Assembly (NCBI GenBank): GCA_005223125.1
Contig: NJBH01000030.1
Coordinates: forward strand, 1 to 49,817
Direction: 5' to 3'
Source: Promethearchaeota archaeon Loki_b32
Lineage (GTDB): Archaea > Asgardarchaeota > Lokiarchaeia > Sigyniarchaeales > SOKP01
DNA: 49,817 nucleotides
Below the pieces are notes generated by a model. The model made no database searches and was not told the origin of the DNA. It worked only from the letters and a program-made list of their open reading frames with translations. How positions within the stretch are numbered: the first letter of the stretch is position 1; every line of letters starts with the position of its first letter. Positions 17,750 to 27,465 of this stretch are shown in pieces. The position numbers and the translations under genes were made by a program.

Positions 17750-19222
17750 ATGGAAAGAGACCTAGAAAAGGATTTAGCAAAAATTCTCAAAAAAGAAAAA
17801 TTACAAGGGAACATGATAAGTTACATGTCCAAGGTAGGGAAATTATTGCTTTTTACACTTCCTATAGTACTTGTAGTAATAACAATACTTTCATTATTCG
17901 CTCCTCTTGATCTTACATTAACAATAATATTTTATGCGATTCTATCTGTCTATTTATTCAATTCAGTTATGCTATTATTAGGCGCTAATTCGACTGAATC
18001 TTCCCTTAAATTACGTTTGGATTTTGAAAGAAAAAGGGGTCGACCAATTGATAGTCTTGATGGTTTTGATTTATTGGCAAATAACGTAAAAAGAGTAACT
18101 AATTTATTGAAATTTATTTCTCTTATTTGTTTTGTTGCCTTAATATTATTTGTAGTAATGATATTTCTTGATGATCTTAATTTAGGATTTGCAGCGGCAG
18201 GTTTTGCTTTAGTAGGTTTTGGCTTAGCATTATTAATCCGGAGTTTAAACCTAAATATACATGATGTCAATGGTCTTCAAGACTTTTATAAACCAACAAC
18301 CCATCAAATCTTCTTAGACAATTTTTTCGCTGAAATATTGTCTAACCATTTAGATCCAGTGACATTTCTTAAATGGGATGAATATTTAGCAGGAATTAAT
18401 CAAATCTTGACTCCATCCTTTATACAGAAAGTGAAAGAGCAAGAAGCAGAAGAATTACCAATCACATTTGCTATTGAAAGAATTCTATTTCTTTATTACT
18501 TGAGATTTCAAGATGTATTAACAGAGGAACAGTTTATACAAGAATTAAAAGAAGTAATTGATGTGGATTCGGATATATTTGATATTAAAAAAGGCTTAAT
18601 GATTGAAAATCGTTGGTATTTTGGTGCCGCAGATATTACAAAACTTTTTAATTATATAAAAACCTTTAATCCCGGATTTTTCAACATTATTGATAGATTA
18701 CAATTAGAACTTGCAGACAATATTGAACGTGTGTCAAAAGATCCAATTTATATGGATTCTACTGCTCAAGAAGTTGTTTATCTAGACAGTGAACTTAATA
18801 TTTTTTGCTTCTTGTATAACAACTCTCCAGAGGCTAAAAAATATATTTTAAAAGTAAACGCCCCTGGATTTGAACCCAAAAAATTGAAGCTTAATATCGA
18901 AGTAGAAGGAAGGGGCACATTTGTGATACCAAATACACCTATCTCGCTAATATCCTCTGAAAGTAGGGATATTGCTGGTGTATTGTCAACAATGTTAGAA
19001 AACGGAGATACTACATGGTTAACTTTAGAACCTCGAGAAACTGGGGAACAAACAGTCCAAATTTTCTTACTCTCCGAAGATGGAACAATCATCGAGGGAA
19101 AAACTCGTGTAGTCAAAGTAACGAAAAATATAAAGGATTATCTTAAAAAATTGGGCTCGATTGGCTCCCTACTTGGCGGTCTTGCAGTTCCACTGGCAAA
19201 AATCTTACCCTCGATGTTATAA
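17750..19222 (+). CDS. Four-helix membrane protein with large soluble C-terminal region, unknown function
   Basis: 490 residues. A short helical N-terminus, a pair of membrane helices (about 32-78), a loop, a second pair (about 118-165), then about 320 soluble residues. The soluble part has a helical section (170-330) and a beta-rich section (about 345-450, e.g. LNIEVEGRGTFVIPN) that looks like an immunoglobulin-type fold. The C-terminus ends in a hydrophobic, glycine-rich helix that could insert in a membrane. I do not recognise a family. Complete, monocistronic, with a T-rich end after the stop. Confidence 0.6.
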   Translation: MERDLEKDLAKILKKEKLQGNMISYMSKVGKLLLFTLPIVLVVITILSLFAPLDLTLTIIFYAILSVYLFNSVMLLLGANSTESSLKLRLDFERKRGRPIDSLDGFDLLANNVKRVTNLLKFISLICFVALILFVVMIFLDDLNLGFAAAGFALVGFGLALLIRSLNLNIHDVNGLQDFYKPTTHQIFLDNFFAEILSNHLDPVTFLKWDEYLAGINQILTPSFIQKVKEQEAEELPITFAIERILFLYYLRFQDVLTEEQFIQELKEVIDVDSDIFDIKKGLMIENRWYFGAADITKLFNYIKTFNPGFFNIIDRLQLELADNIERVSKDPIYMDSTAQEVVYLDSELNIFCFLYNNSPEAKKYILKVNAPGFEPKKLKLNIEVEGRGTFVIPNTPISLISSESRDIAGVLSTMLENGDTTWLTLEPRETGEQTVQIFLLSEDGTIIEGKTRVVKVTKNIKDYLKKLGSIGSLLGGLAVPLAKILPSML

Positions 19223-19437
19223 ATAAAAGTATTTATACATTTTTTTTATTTTTTCTAACAAATTTTCATTAAATTTTTTTTAAAATTATTACAATCTTTA
19301 TGAGAATGTCCCCCCTTATGTTTTCGACGCATAAGTTTAAATACAATTAGTTGACTAGATAAATGGTTTAAAGGGTTAATTGAATTGATTTTAAAATAGT
19401 TAATGATTTACAAGAATCAGAAAAGAAATATAAAACA

Positions 19438-20901
19438 ATGATAAAGAATTTAAACATTGGATTTTTTAGAGTAGATTTAGTGGATGGAAAAATTCTAAGT
19501 CATAATCCAACTTGTAGTAAGATTTTAGGATTAGATCCTGAAGAAAATCTAATTGGTAAAAAAACTATTGATTTTTATGAAAATCCTGAAGAACGCACTT
19601 TTATTATAAAAAAATTAAAGGGAAAAGGGTTTATTAAGAACCATGTAGTATCAGTGATAAGAAAGGATGGGAAAAAAATCATTATTCAAATGGATCTCCG
19701 TATTATAAAAAATGATAAAGGAGAACCTATCTATTCAGAAGGTACATTTGTGGATATTACTGATAAGTATTATCTTGAACAAAAATTAAGAGAATCAGAA
19801 GAAAAATTTAGAATGCTTGCTGACCAATCGTTAATGGGGATAGGCATTCTCCAAGATGGTGTCTATAAATATTTCAATAATGCATTAGCTACTATTGATG
19901 GGTATGAGGCCGAAGAAATTCAAAATTGGGAACCTTATGGATTTTTGGAACTTATTTATCCAGATGATAGAGAGTTTGTTACTAATCAAGCAAAAAAGAA
20001 ACAAGCAGGCGATAAGGATGTTGTCATTCAATATCAATTTCGAATCATAAAAAAATCAGGAGAAATTCGATGGGTCGAAATCTATTCAAAAACTATTAAT
20101 TACGAGGGAAAACTTGCAGATTTTATAACTGTAATTGATATTAATGAAAAGATTGTAGCTGAACAAAAATTAAAAGAATCTGAAGAAAAATATCGAAAGG
20201 CATATTATCAAGCTAATCTCTACAGAGATATCTTCGCTCACGATATTAACAATATACTTCAAAATATAAGTTCCTCTGCTGAGCTTAGTTCACTTTATCT
20301 AAATAACCCTGAAAAATTTCACACTCTTAAAGAATTATATGAAATCATTAATGAACAAGTCAATAGAGGTAAAAAATTAATAAATAATGTCAGAAAAATA
20401 ACTGAGATCGACGAATCCGAAATTATTGTAGAAAAAATTTATACAAATCGTCTTTTAAAAAATGCGATTGAATTTATACATAATAGTTTTCAAACTCGAG
20501 ATATTGACATTCAGCTCAATAATCCTACTAAAAACACATATGTAATTGCAAATAATCTCTTGTTGGATGTATTTGAAAATATATTAATAAATGCCGTGAG
20601 ATATAATGACAAATCCAAGATTGAGATCATTATTGACATTAGTAAAGAAGAAAAAGACGAGAAGAAATTTATTAAAATGGAATTTAAAGATAATGGTATA
20701 GGTATTTCTGATTATCGGAAGAATACCATATTTGAAAGAGGATCACGAAAACGCTACAAAAGTAAGGGATTGGGTCTTGGATTGTCTCTTGTGAGAAAAA
20801 TAATTGATACTTACAATGGTGATATCTGGGTTGAGGATAGAATTAAGGGGGATTATAAACAGGGAAGTAATTTTGTAGTTTTAATTCCATCCAACCACTA
20901 A
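19438..20901 (+). CDS. PAS-domain sensor histidine kinase
   Basis: 487 residues: PAS domain 1 (about 1-110, ending ...FVDITDKYYLEQKL), PAS domain 2 (about 118-245), a phosphoacceptor helix with FAHDINNILQN (His268), then an HATPase domain with N box ENILINAVRYN, G1 motif DNGIGIS and G2 motif KGLGLGLSLV. No membrane segment, so it is a cytosolic sensor. Codons upstream of 19438 stay open and read DLQESEKKYKTM, a typical PAS-linker coiled coil, but contain no ATG, GTG or TTG; the true start may lie upstream. The response regulator at 31.1-31.5 kb is a possible partner. Confidence 0.85.
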   Translation: MIKNLNIGFFRVDLVDGKILSHNPTCSKILGLDPEENLIGKKTIDFYENPEERTFIIKKLKGKGFIKNHVVSVIRKDGKKIIIQMDLRIIKNDKGEPIYSEGTFVDITDKYYLEQKLRESEEKFRMLADQSLMGIGILQDGVYKYFNNALATIDGYEAEEIQNWEPYGFLELIYPDDREFVTNQAKKKQAGDKDVVIQYQFRIIKKSGEIRWVEIYSKTINYEGKLADFITVIDINEKIVAEQKLKESEEKYRKAYYQANLYRDIFAHDINNILQNISSSAELSSLYLNNPEKFHTLKELYEIINEQVNRGKKLINNVRKITEIDESEIIVEKIYTNRLLKNAIEFIHNSFQTRDIDIQLNNPTKNTYVIANNLLLDVFENILINAVRYNDKSKIEIIIDISKEEKDEKKFIKMEFKDNGIGISDYRKNTIFERGSRKRYKSKGLGLGLSLVRKIIDTYNGDIWVEDRIKGDYKQGSNFVVLIPSNH

Positions 20902-20987
20902 TTATCTATTACTGCATGGTTTGTGTTTCTAATATCCTTTAATTTATTACTATAAACTTTAAAAAGGATATAGATAAAAATGAAATT

Positions 20988-22508
20988 ATGGAGACTTATG
21001 ACATTATAGTTATTGGAAGTGGAGTAGGATTAAGTGTTTTAAACGTTGGAATTCAAATGGGAATGAAATGTGCTCTTGTAGAAAATACTAAAATGGGGGG
21101 TACGTGTTTAACGAGAGGTTGTATTCCATCAAAAGTATTGGTCTATCCCTCTGATTTAATTCGAGAATCACAGCATGCTAAAAAGGTTGGAATAAAATTC
21201 AATGTAGAAAATATTGATTGGGACTTAATTGCTGAAAGAATGTGGTCACAAATCGATGAGAGTAAAATGATGGATAAAGGACTTTCAACTGTTCCAAATT
21301 TAAAGGTGTACAAGGGTGTTGGAGAATTTGTTGGAGATTATGAGATGATCGTGAGAGACACTAAAAACGGTAAAGAAATAGGACATTTTAAAGGTGAGCG
21401 ATTTGTAATTGCATCGGGTGCAAGGTCTTTCATACCTCCTATTCATGGAATTGAAGATGTAGACTATATTACAAATGAAAACTTTTTTGGGGATAAATTT
21501 CCGAAAAGTCCGTGGAAAAGTCTTATAATTATTGGTGGTGGAGTCATTGCAGCAGAATTTGCCCATATCTTCTCAGCAATGGGTACTGAGGTGACAATTG
21601 TAGAGATGCTTCCACGGTTGGTTATAACTGAAGAACCCGAAATCAGCCAACTATTAGAAAAAAGCTTCAGTAAGCATATGACTGTATTATTAGATGAAAA
21701 AGCCATCAAAGTATATGAGAAGAAAAAACAAAAAGTAGTTTTATTAAAAAATACACAAACTGGTAAAGAAAAGGAAATAGCAGCAGAAGAAATTCTTATA
21801 GCAGCAGGTCGTCGTTCAAATGCTGATTTACTAAAAGTTGAAAATACAGGAGTTGAAACAGACGAAAGAGATTGGATAAAATCTAATGAATACTTAGAGA
21901 CAAGTAAGAAAAATATTTGGTGTATTGGTGATGCCAATGGTCTTTATCAATTTAGACATAAGGCAAATTATGAAGCAGAAATTTGTACAAATAATATATT
22001 TGGTCCTGAGGATCAAAAAAGATCTGTTGAATATTCGGCAGTCCCATGGGCAATCTTTACATACCCACAAATAGGCCATGTTGGAATGACTCAAGCAGAA
22101 GCTATTGAAAAGGGACATGAGATATATGTTGCAATAAAAAATTATTCCACAATAGCAAAGGGTTTTGCAATGGGCTACGAAACAGGTGAAGAAGATGATG
22201 GTTTTGTAAAATTAATTGTTGATAAATCATATAGAATATTAGGTGCTCATGTTATTGGACCTCATGCAGCTCTTTTAGTCCAACCTTTTGTATATTTGAT
22301 GAATTCGGGTTTTACATGTTCCTTACCTGAACTTAGGGAGGAGAAAGATATTCCTAATGTACAAAGAGCATGTCCTGAGGCAGGTTCATTTATGCCTATT
22401 TATCATTCAATGGTGATTCATCCTTCTCTCAATGAGGTAACAGGTTGGGCAATTGGTAATTTGAAGCCAATTAATATTAAAATGAGCCATCATGAACATC
22501 ACTCATGA
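20988..22508 (+). CDS. Dihydrolipoamide dehydrogenase-like flavoprotein disulfide reductase
   Basis: 506 residues of the class I pyridine nucleotide-disulfide oxidoreductase family. FAD motif GSGVGL (10-15), redox-active disulfide GGTCLTRGC with Cys40 and Cys45, NAD(P)-binding GGGVIAAEFAHIFSAMG near 180, CIGDANGLYQFRHKANYEA and the C-terminal HPSLNE motif carrying the catalytic His-Glu pair. Between them is an insertion with PNVQRACPEAGSF that ordinary E3 subunits lack, so the true substrate may differ from dihydrolipoamide. No 2-oxoacid dehydrogenase subunits are nearby. Complete. Confidence 0.85.
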   Translation: METYDIIVIGSGVGLSVLNVGIQMGMKCALVENTKMGGTCLTRGCIPSKVLVYPSDLIRESQHAKKVGIKFNVENIDWDLIAERMWSQIDESKMMDKGLSTVPNLKVYKGVGEFVGDYEMIVRDTKNGKEIGHFKGERFVIASGARSFIPPIHGIEDVDYITNENFFGDKFPKSPWKSLIIIGGGVIAAEFAHIFSAMGTEVTIVEMLPRLVITEEPEISQLLEKSFSKHMTVLLDEKAIKVYEKKKQKVVLLKNTQTGKEKEIAAEEILIAAGRRSNADLLKVENTGVETDERDWIKSNEYLETSKKNIWCIGDANGLYQFRHKANYEAEICTNNIFGPEDQKRSVEYSAVPWAIFTYPQIGHVGMTQAEAIEKGHEIYVAIKNYSTIAKGFAMGYETGEEDDGFVKLIVDKSYRILGAHVIGPHAALLVQPFVYLMNSGFTCSLPELREEKDIPNVQRACPEAGSFMPIYHSMVIHPSLNEVTGWAIGNLKPINIKMSHHEHHS

Positions 22509-22615
22509 AAAAAGCAATAGATCAGTATAATGGAAAAATATGGGTAGAAGATAGAATGAAAGGGGATTATTCTAAAGGAAGCAATTTTATTCTATTAATT
22601 CCAGAGGGAATTTAA
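22505..22615 (+). pseudogene. Remnant of a histidine kinase C-terminus
   Basis: 37 codons reading AIDQYNGKIWVEDRMKGDYS then KGSNFILLIPEG. This closely matches the last 36 residues of the kinase encoded at 19438-20901 (TYNGDIWVEDRIKGDYKQGS...). It overlaps the flavoprotein stop codon in an ATGA and has nothing upstream in frame, so it is the surviving tail of a second PAS kinase whose body has been replaced by the flavoprotein gene or deleted. Confidence 0.65.
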
Positions 22616-22686
22616 GAAAAATTTATACTAACATTAATAGGTATAACCATCAACTATTTAGATTCTTAATCCAATATTAAGATTAG

Positions 22687-24651
22687 ATGGTAATAAAAAA
22701 CTTTAAATCTAAAAACGATAATAGAATTGGGCAAATCTTTACTCCAAGTTATATTGCTAAATTTATGGTAAATAACATCTTGAATTTTATCGAATTTAGC
22801 GGAAAAAAGCCACAAACTTTAAGTGCCTTAGAGCCTTCGGCAGGAGAAGGTATTTTTTTAAAATTTCTCTTAAAAAATAACTTATTAGAGATAACAGCCT
22901 ATGAAATGGATATCAACTTGAAAGAAAAACTTTTGAAGTCTTATCCTAACGTGCAATTTAGATTTGAAAATTTCTTGGGTTCAGATCCAAATAAAAAGTT
23001 CGATCTTATAATTGGAAATCCACCATACTTGGGTCAAAATTATAATGCTGAAGTTTTTCAGGAATATGTAAGAGAGTTTCCTTTTTGTGCTAAATACTTT
23101 GTAGGTAATATGGATCTATTCTATTTTTTCATTCACTTAGGGATTGAAAAATTAAATCCCGGTGGATTTCTTTCTTTTATTACAACTAATTATTGGATTA
23201 CAAAATCTAAGAAAACTGGAATAAAATTATTAAAGCCTCATGTGTTAGAAGAGTGTTTTTTGGTTCAATATATAGATATATCACATTTGAAGGTATTTGA
23301 GGGAGCTAAAGGTCAACATAATAGCATTGTTGTTATACAAAAAAAAACTGAGCAAGAAAAAATTCAAAAAGTAAATAAAAAAATTGAAATAATTCATTTA
23401 TTTGGCACTAATCGTTATAATCAAAAAGATAAATCATTTAATGAGGAAATTTTTAAAATCTTAGCTCGTAAAGGGAATTCAAGCTATATAAATAGATATA
23501 CATCAGCATTAACTAATAATGATTTAAGAAAAGATGAAAGTTGGAATCTTATTTATCCAAAGGCCGTTCAGGCCATTGTTAATAAAATTGAAAATTTCTG
23601 TAAGATTGAAGGAAAAACTACATTATTAAAAGATTATTTTGTAATTCGCAACGGGTTAATTCTTATTAAGGATTCTATCTTTATTTTGAGTGAAGAAAAA
23701 CAAATAAAAATTAAGGATAACGATTTTTTTATCCATGTTGATGGGGATTATCTTAAACTCACTGAACTTGAGAAAACTCGGCTTAAAAAAATATATAAGA
23801 GTAAATCAATTAAGCCTTATGGGTATGACCAAAATGATTATGTAGGATATGTAATTTATTTTAATAAAGATGAATTTAAACCACAAACTTCTCTTAAAAG
23901 GAATGATTTACTTAGAAAGAAATACCCAAATTTAGCAAAATATTTGCAGCAATATGAAGAAGAATTACGCGAAATCTTAATAAATGCCAAGGAAAATCCA
24001 GATGATTTTTATTTTCCAAGAAGAGGGTCTTTTATCCGTCAATTTGAAGCTGAAGATAAAGAAAATCTAATTGATCTTGAACCATTATATGATAAAGCCG
24101 AAAAAATCTTCTTTAAATTTATCTCAAAAGAAAACATTTTTGGGTATTCTAATATCTCATATTATGCTACATCTGACACATATTTCCTTTGGCCAAAAGT
24201 ATTTGATAAAAAAATCGACTATTTATTTATCCTTGCGTATTTAAATTCCAAACTTGTTTATTTCCTGTTTAAAGGGAAAAATATTTCAATAAAAAGAAGC
24301 AAAACTAAGCTCGAACAAGGGTTACCAATACCCAATATAATTAATTTCGAAAAAAAAGAAAAGAAACCTATTATGGAATTAATAAAAATGCTTACTTACT
24401 ATTTAGTTAAAATATCTGATGATGGTTTTAATAAAAATATAGAAATCTTTATTGAAAAAATACTCACGTCAGATTATTATATTTCCATCAAAGATGAAGC
24501 GTTGAAAGAAAAAGTCCTGAATTTTTTAATGAAAAATGATAGTAAAAGCATACAAAAAGCAATAGATCAACTAATATTTCAGCTTTTTGACTTAGATGAA
24601 GATGTAATAAACAAATTATTAAAAGAATATTATGATCTTCAATTAAACTAA
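22687..24651 (+). CDS. Eco57I/TaqI-type N6-adenine DNA methyltransferase
   Basis: 654 residues. Opens with the GQIFTPSYIAKFM helix typical of Eco57I/type I M proteins, then SAM motif I EPSAGEGI (49-56) and the catalytic NPPY (111-114), the hallmark of N6-adenine methylation. The C-terminal half, with YSNISYYATSDTYFLWPKV and ILAYLNSKLVYF, corresponds to a TaqI-like specificity domain for target recognition. No nuclease motif is seen, so it may be a solitary methylase or the modification half of a system whose nuclease lies elsewhere. Low GC with lysine-rich coding is consistent with transfer but not diagnostic. Confidence 0.85.
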   Translation: MVIKNFKSKNDNRIGQIFTPSYIAKFMVNNILNFIEFSGKKPQTLSALEPSAGEGIFLKFLLKNNLLEITAYEMDINLKEKLLKSYPNVQFRFENFLGSDPNKKFDLIIGNPPYLGQNYNAEVFQEYVREFPFCAKYFVGNMDLFYFFIHLGIEKLNPGGFLSFITTNYWITKSKKTGIKLLKPHVLEECFLVQYIDISHLKVFEGAKGQHNSIVVIQKKTEQEKIQKVNKKIEIIHLFGTNRYNQKDKSFNEEIFKILARKGNSSYINRYTSALTNNDLRKDESWNLIYPKAVQAIVNKIENFCKIEGKTTLLKDYFVIRNGLILIKDSIFILSEEKQIKIKDNDFFIHVDGDYLKLTELEKTRLKKIYKSKSIKPYGYDQNDYVGYVIYFNKDEFKPQTSLKRNDLLRKKYPNLAKYLQQYEEELREILINAKENPDDFYFPRRGSFIRQFEAEDKENLIDLEPLYDKAEKIFFKFISKENIFGYSNISYYATSDTYFLWPKVFDKKIDYLFILAYLNSKLVYFLFKGKNISIKRSKTKLEQGLPIPNIINFEKKEKKPIMELIKMLTYYLVKISDDGFNKNIEIFIEKILTSDYYISIKDEALKEKVLNFLMKNDSKSIQKAIDQLIFQLFDLDEDVINKLLKEYYDLQLN

Positions 24652-24703
24652 TAACTCATGCTTTTCTCCTTTATTTTTAAGAATCGATAAGTTTTCTTGA
24701 ATC

Positions 24704-25588
24704 TTAGGGATAGTTATAAAATTTATACTCAATTTTAAAATTAGCATTGCTTAGAAAAGAAGGAATTCTATTTATATTATTCATCCTAATGTACAACTCT
24801 TTTAATGATATAAAATCTCTAATGGATTCTGGTAATGTCGTAATGTAATTATTATCTAACGACAGAAATTCTAAAGATTGGAGTTTAGTTAAGGATTCAG
24901 GAAAATTTGTAAATTCATTATAATCTAAATAAAGAGTCTTTAATGATGTTAGTGTGGAAAATTCTTCTTCGATATATTTTATCTGATTAAATTCTAAACT
25001 CAAAGATTCTAAATTTACAAAGTTATAAAGTGAATCAGGGATTGTATTCAGCCCTTCCCCTTGTAAAAGGACATGGCGAATGTTGTTAATATCTTCAGAA
25101 TTGGATTTCTCTATTAATTCATTTAATCCAATAATAACTTGCGACCTACTATCTGAATAAAGATTTTGATTTCCATTAAAATACATTAATCTTATAGGAT
25201 GTAGTTTTTGTTTAGTTCCATGAGCTTGGATTTTTTCTTGAAAGTCTTTAAGATATATCTTTCGCTCCATCTCATCGTCTTCCATGACCCAGCAACCTTC
25301 TTCGGCAGAAAACTGCGTGTTATTTAATATTTCTTGACGTAAAGACTCTAAAACTTTAATACCAGTGATTAATATCAAATAACCAATGACAAAATAAGAA
25401 GCTCTTCGAAAAGAACGATTTTCCACCATCTTTAATAGTACACTAAAGTTTTTTTCGAGATTTTCCTTAGTTAACACTCGCTCATCAAAAAGAAAATCCC
25501 TAGAATCAATGGCACACGCATCTAACATGAAATCTAGAAGGTCTATCTCCTCATCGTCATCTAATATTTGTGCGCTACTTCTTGCCAT
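24704..25588 (-). CDS. Leucine-rich repeat protein
   Basis: 294 residues. An N-terminal helical region of about 150 residues of unknown family begins with an acidic patch. It is followed by five leucine-rich repeats of the plant/bacterial type (LxxLxLxxNxIxxIPxxLxxL), roughly residues 175-285: LESLSLEFNQIKYI, LKTLYLDYNEFTNFP, LEFLSLDNNYITTLP, LKELYIRMNNINRIP. LRRs form protein-binding solenoids. No signal peptide or membrane segment, so it is cytosolic. Convergent with the methyltransferase gene, only 52 bases apart. Confidence 0.8.
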   Translation of the reverse strand: MARSSAQILDDDEEIDLLDFMLDACAIDSRDFLFDERVLTKENLEKNFSVLLKMVENRSFRRASYFVIGYLILITGIKVLESLRQEILNNTQFSAEEGCWVMEDDEMERKIYLKDFQEKIQAHGTKQKLHPIRLMYFNGNQNLYSDSRSQVIIGLNELIEKSNSEDINNIRHVLLQGEGLNTIPDSLYNFVNLESLSLEFNQIKYIEEEFSTLTSLKTLYLDYNEFTNFPESLTKLQSLEFLSLDNNYITTLPESIRDFISLKELYIRMNNINRIPSFLSNANFKIEYKFYNYP

Positions 25589-25665
25589 TGTATTTAAAAA
25601 AAAATAATTAATTATTAATATTATACAAATTTACAAATATAATCTTTAAGAGTCCCTTTAATTTC

Positions 25666-26430
25666 TTAAACTAAATCTCCAATAAACCCTGACGAAGATT
25701 GAATCTTGGCTCGTTCGTATGAAGTACCAAATAACTTGTGAATTTTTTCATTAATACGAACAGTTCTTTGCCATGGTTTTAACTTTTGAAAACCTGAACC
25801 AAAACCCCAACCAATATCTTCCAATAAACTGAGTGCGTCAGTACTGCTCTCAATCGAAAACCATGCAAGAGGTCTTAAATATAACTCAAGATTTAAATTT
25901 GCAAGAAACATACTCGTCTTTTCCCTAACGAAATTCAATAAAGATTGGACGTAACTTAACCCTATATGATCCGCTAATGGCTTATAAGAACTATACATAA
26001 AACTATGCCCAGAATCAATATGAGCTATACCTATACTGATTAATGTTGTGATAATTTTAATTTTATCTCCAATTAGTTCAGCTTGAATTTCAGAAAATTT
26101 CCTACCTTGATGAGTATCTTTTATCCTATCAGAAAGTGCCGATATACTCATATCAAAATAGTCAGCAAGCTTATAAAGTTCAAATCCATGCGATACTAAA
26201 TGATCAAAAGTTCTAACAAACTCCTTTGTACCATGTCCTCCTCTCTCTTCTGCAACATGGAGTCCTGCGGCTCCAGATGCTACATTATACCCTGTAGGAC
26301 GAAGTGTTCCTAATGTATTCATATAAAAATCTTCAAGTTGTTCAATAATCTTTTTATCTTGACTATAAGAATCTGATATGAACATAATTTCTATTATTTC
26401 AAGTTTAAATGTATCAATTATAGCATTCAC
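25666..26430 (-). pseudogene. GIY-YIG-like endonuclease remnant with C-terminal HTH region
   Basis: 254 residues from a GTG start. The first 60 residues match the last third of GIY-YIG nuclease domains: FKLEIIEI, then a metal-binding glutamate in EDFYMNTL and the terminal PTGYNVASGAAG motif. The GIY and YIG strands are missing. Upstream codons remain open only for a few residues through a GC-rich patch (NAGGGKAGV) and then meet a stop. After residue 80 helical sequence follows, including a probable HTH (YKLADYFDMSISALSDRI), as in mobile GIY-YIG nucleases. Probably a 5'-truncated homing-type nuclease gene. Confidence 0.5.
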
Positions 26431-26706
26431 TCCGGCCTTTCCGCCTCCGGCGTTATCATAAGTAAGACATTAAGAAATTAAAATCTAAGTTTAAAGTAAG
26501 ATGATGAAAGTAATTAAGTCTTCATATATGTCTCCGAAATTTAGAAATTCGAAATAACTCTTTAAAAAGACTTATATGTGTAAAAGTAAAAAATATGTTT
26601 AGCGAATTTAAAGATATTAAAGCATATATAATTGATTTTGATTTATCATTTTAAGATCCTTAAGTTATCAAATTTTCCCAAAAAAATTCCTACCCTAGCA
26701 GAAAAG

Positions 26707-26716
26707 TTTTTATTTA
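26707..26716 (+). promoter_or_regulatory. TATA-like box of the hsp20-cdc48 module
   Basis: TTTTTATTTA preceded by a purine-rich BRE-like GAAAAG, about 57 bases before the GTG start of hsp20. The expected transcription start would be near 26740. Confidence 0.4.
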
Positions 26717-26734
26717 CAAATTCCCATATGTAAA
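26713..26734 (+). promoter_or_regulatory. Inverted repeat, candidate heat-shock operator
   Basis: Perfect inverted repeat TTTACA-N10-TGTAAA overlapping the downstream edge of the TATA-like box and ending just before the expected transcription start. A dimeric winged-helix repressor bound here would block transcription. The ArsR-type regulator at 29744-30529 is the obvious candidate. Binding is inference. Confidence 0.4.
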
Positions 26735-26772
26735 GTATAGGTTGACATAAATTGATCCTTTAAAAATCTAAG

Positions 26773-27390
26773 GTGAGAAATGAATTGGATGATTTTGATG
26801 ATATTATTGATGAAATTAAAAGATATTTTAAATTAGATTCAGATATTTTTGATGTTGATTTCTTATTTATTCCAGAATCCAAAAATGATTTAGATTTAAA
26901 ACCTGAAAATAAGAATGTAAAGGGATTTAAGGTATCATATCATTTTGAGTCAGGGATGGAAAAACCTGAAATAAAGATTGAAGGAAATATTGAACAGAAT
27001 AGAATTCGAGAACTTATAAAGGATGTAGATATTTCAAGATATCCTACACTAAAAAAGATGTTTGAACCAAGACCTTTAAAAGAATTAAATGCTAAAACGT
27101 TGTCTTTAGAATATCCCGTACAAGATGATGATTTATACATTTTAGAACCCCATACAGAAATAAATGATTATAATGAATATTCCGAAATAGTTCTTGAAAT
27201 TCCTGGAATGAGTGAAGAAAATGTGATAATTGATTTCAGTGAAGGAGGGAATAAATTAATATTTAATGCTGAGAATGCGAATCGAAGATTTAAGAAAAGT
27301 ATTCATTTACCTTTCGCATCTTCACCTAACGACATTGAAATGGAAGTTAAAAATGGCTTGGCGATTATTATAGCAAAAAAAATGGAATAG
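26773..27390 (+). CDS. hsp20: Hsp20/alpha-crystallin family small heat-shock protein
   Basis: 205 residues from a GTG start. An acidic N-terminal region of about 120 residues is followed by a C-terminal alpha-crystallin-like beta sandwich: EIVLEIPGMSEENVIIDF, then FKKSIHLPF and NGLAIIIAKK. The C-terminal IxI/V anchor motif of classical small heat-shock proteins is not evident, and the N-terminal domain is unusually long and acidic, so oligomerisation may differ. First gene of a row with cdc48 and an ArsR-type regulator, suggesting a proteostasis operon. Confidence 0.75.
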   Translation: MRNELDDFDDIIDEIKRYFKLDSDIFDVDFLFIPESKNDLDLKPENKNVKGFKVSYHFESGMEKPEIKIEGNIEQNRIRELIKDVDISRYPTLKKMFEPRPLKELNAKTLSLEYPVQDDDLYILEPHTEINDYNEYSEIVLEIPGMSEENVIIDFSEGGNKLIFNAENANRRFKKSIHLPFASSPNDIEMEVKNGLAIIIAKKME

Positions 27391-27465
27391 AAAAAAAATT
27401 ATTATTGAATTTTATAGTTTTAATTGAATTATTGAGCAAAATTAAATAAAAAGTGTGAAAAAAGA

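Larger units (their letters stand above)
26431..26772. other. Intergenic region with GC-rich patch and hsp20 promoter
   Basis: 342 bases between the divergent nuclease remnant and hsp20 genes. It starts with a 22-base GC-rich patch (26431-26452) that is conspicuous in this AT-rich setting, and ends with a TATA-like box and inverted repeat upstream of hsp20 (annotated separately). No gene is seen. Confidence 0.5.
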
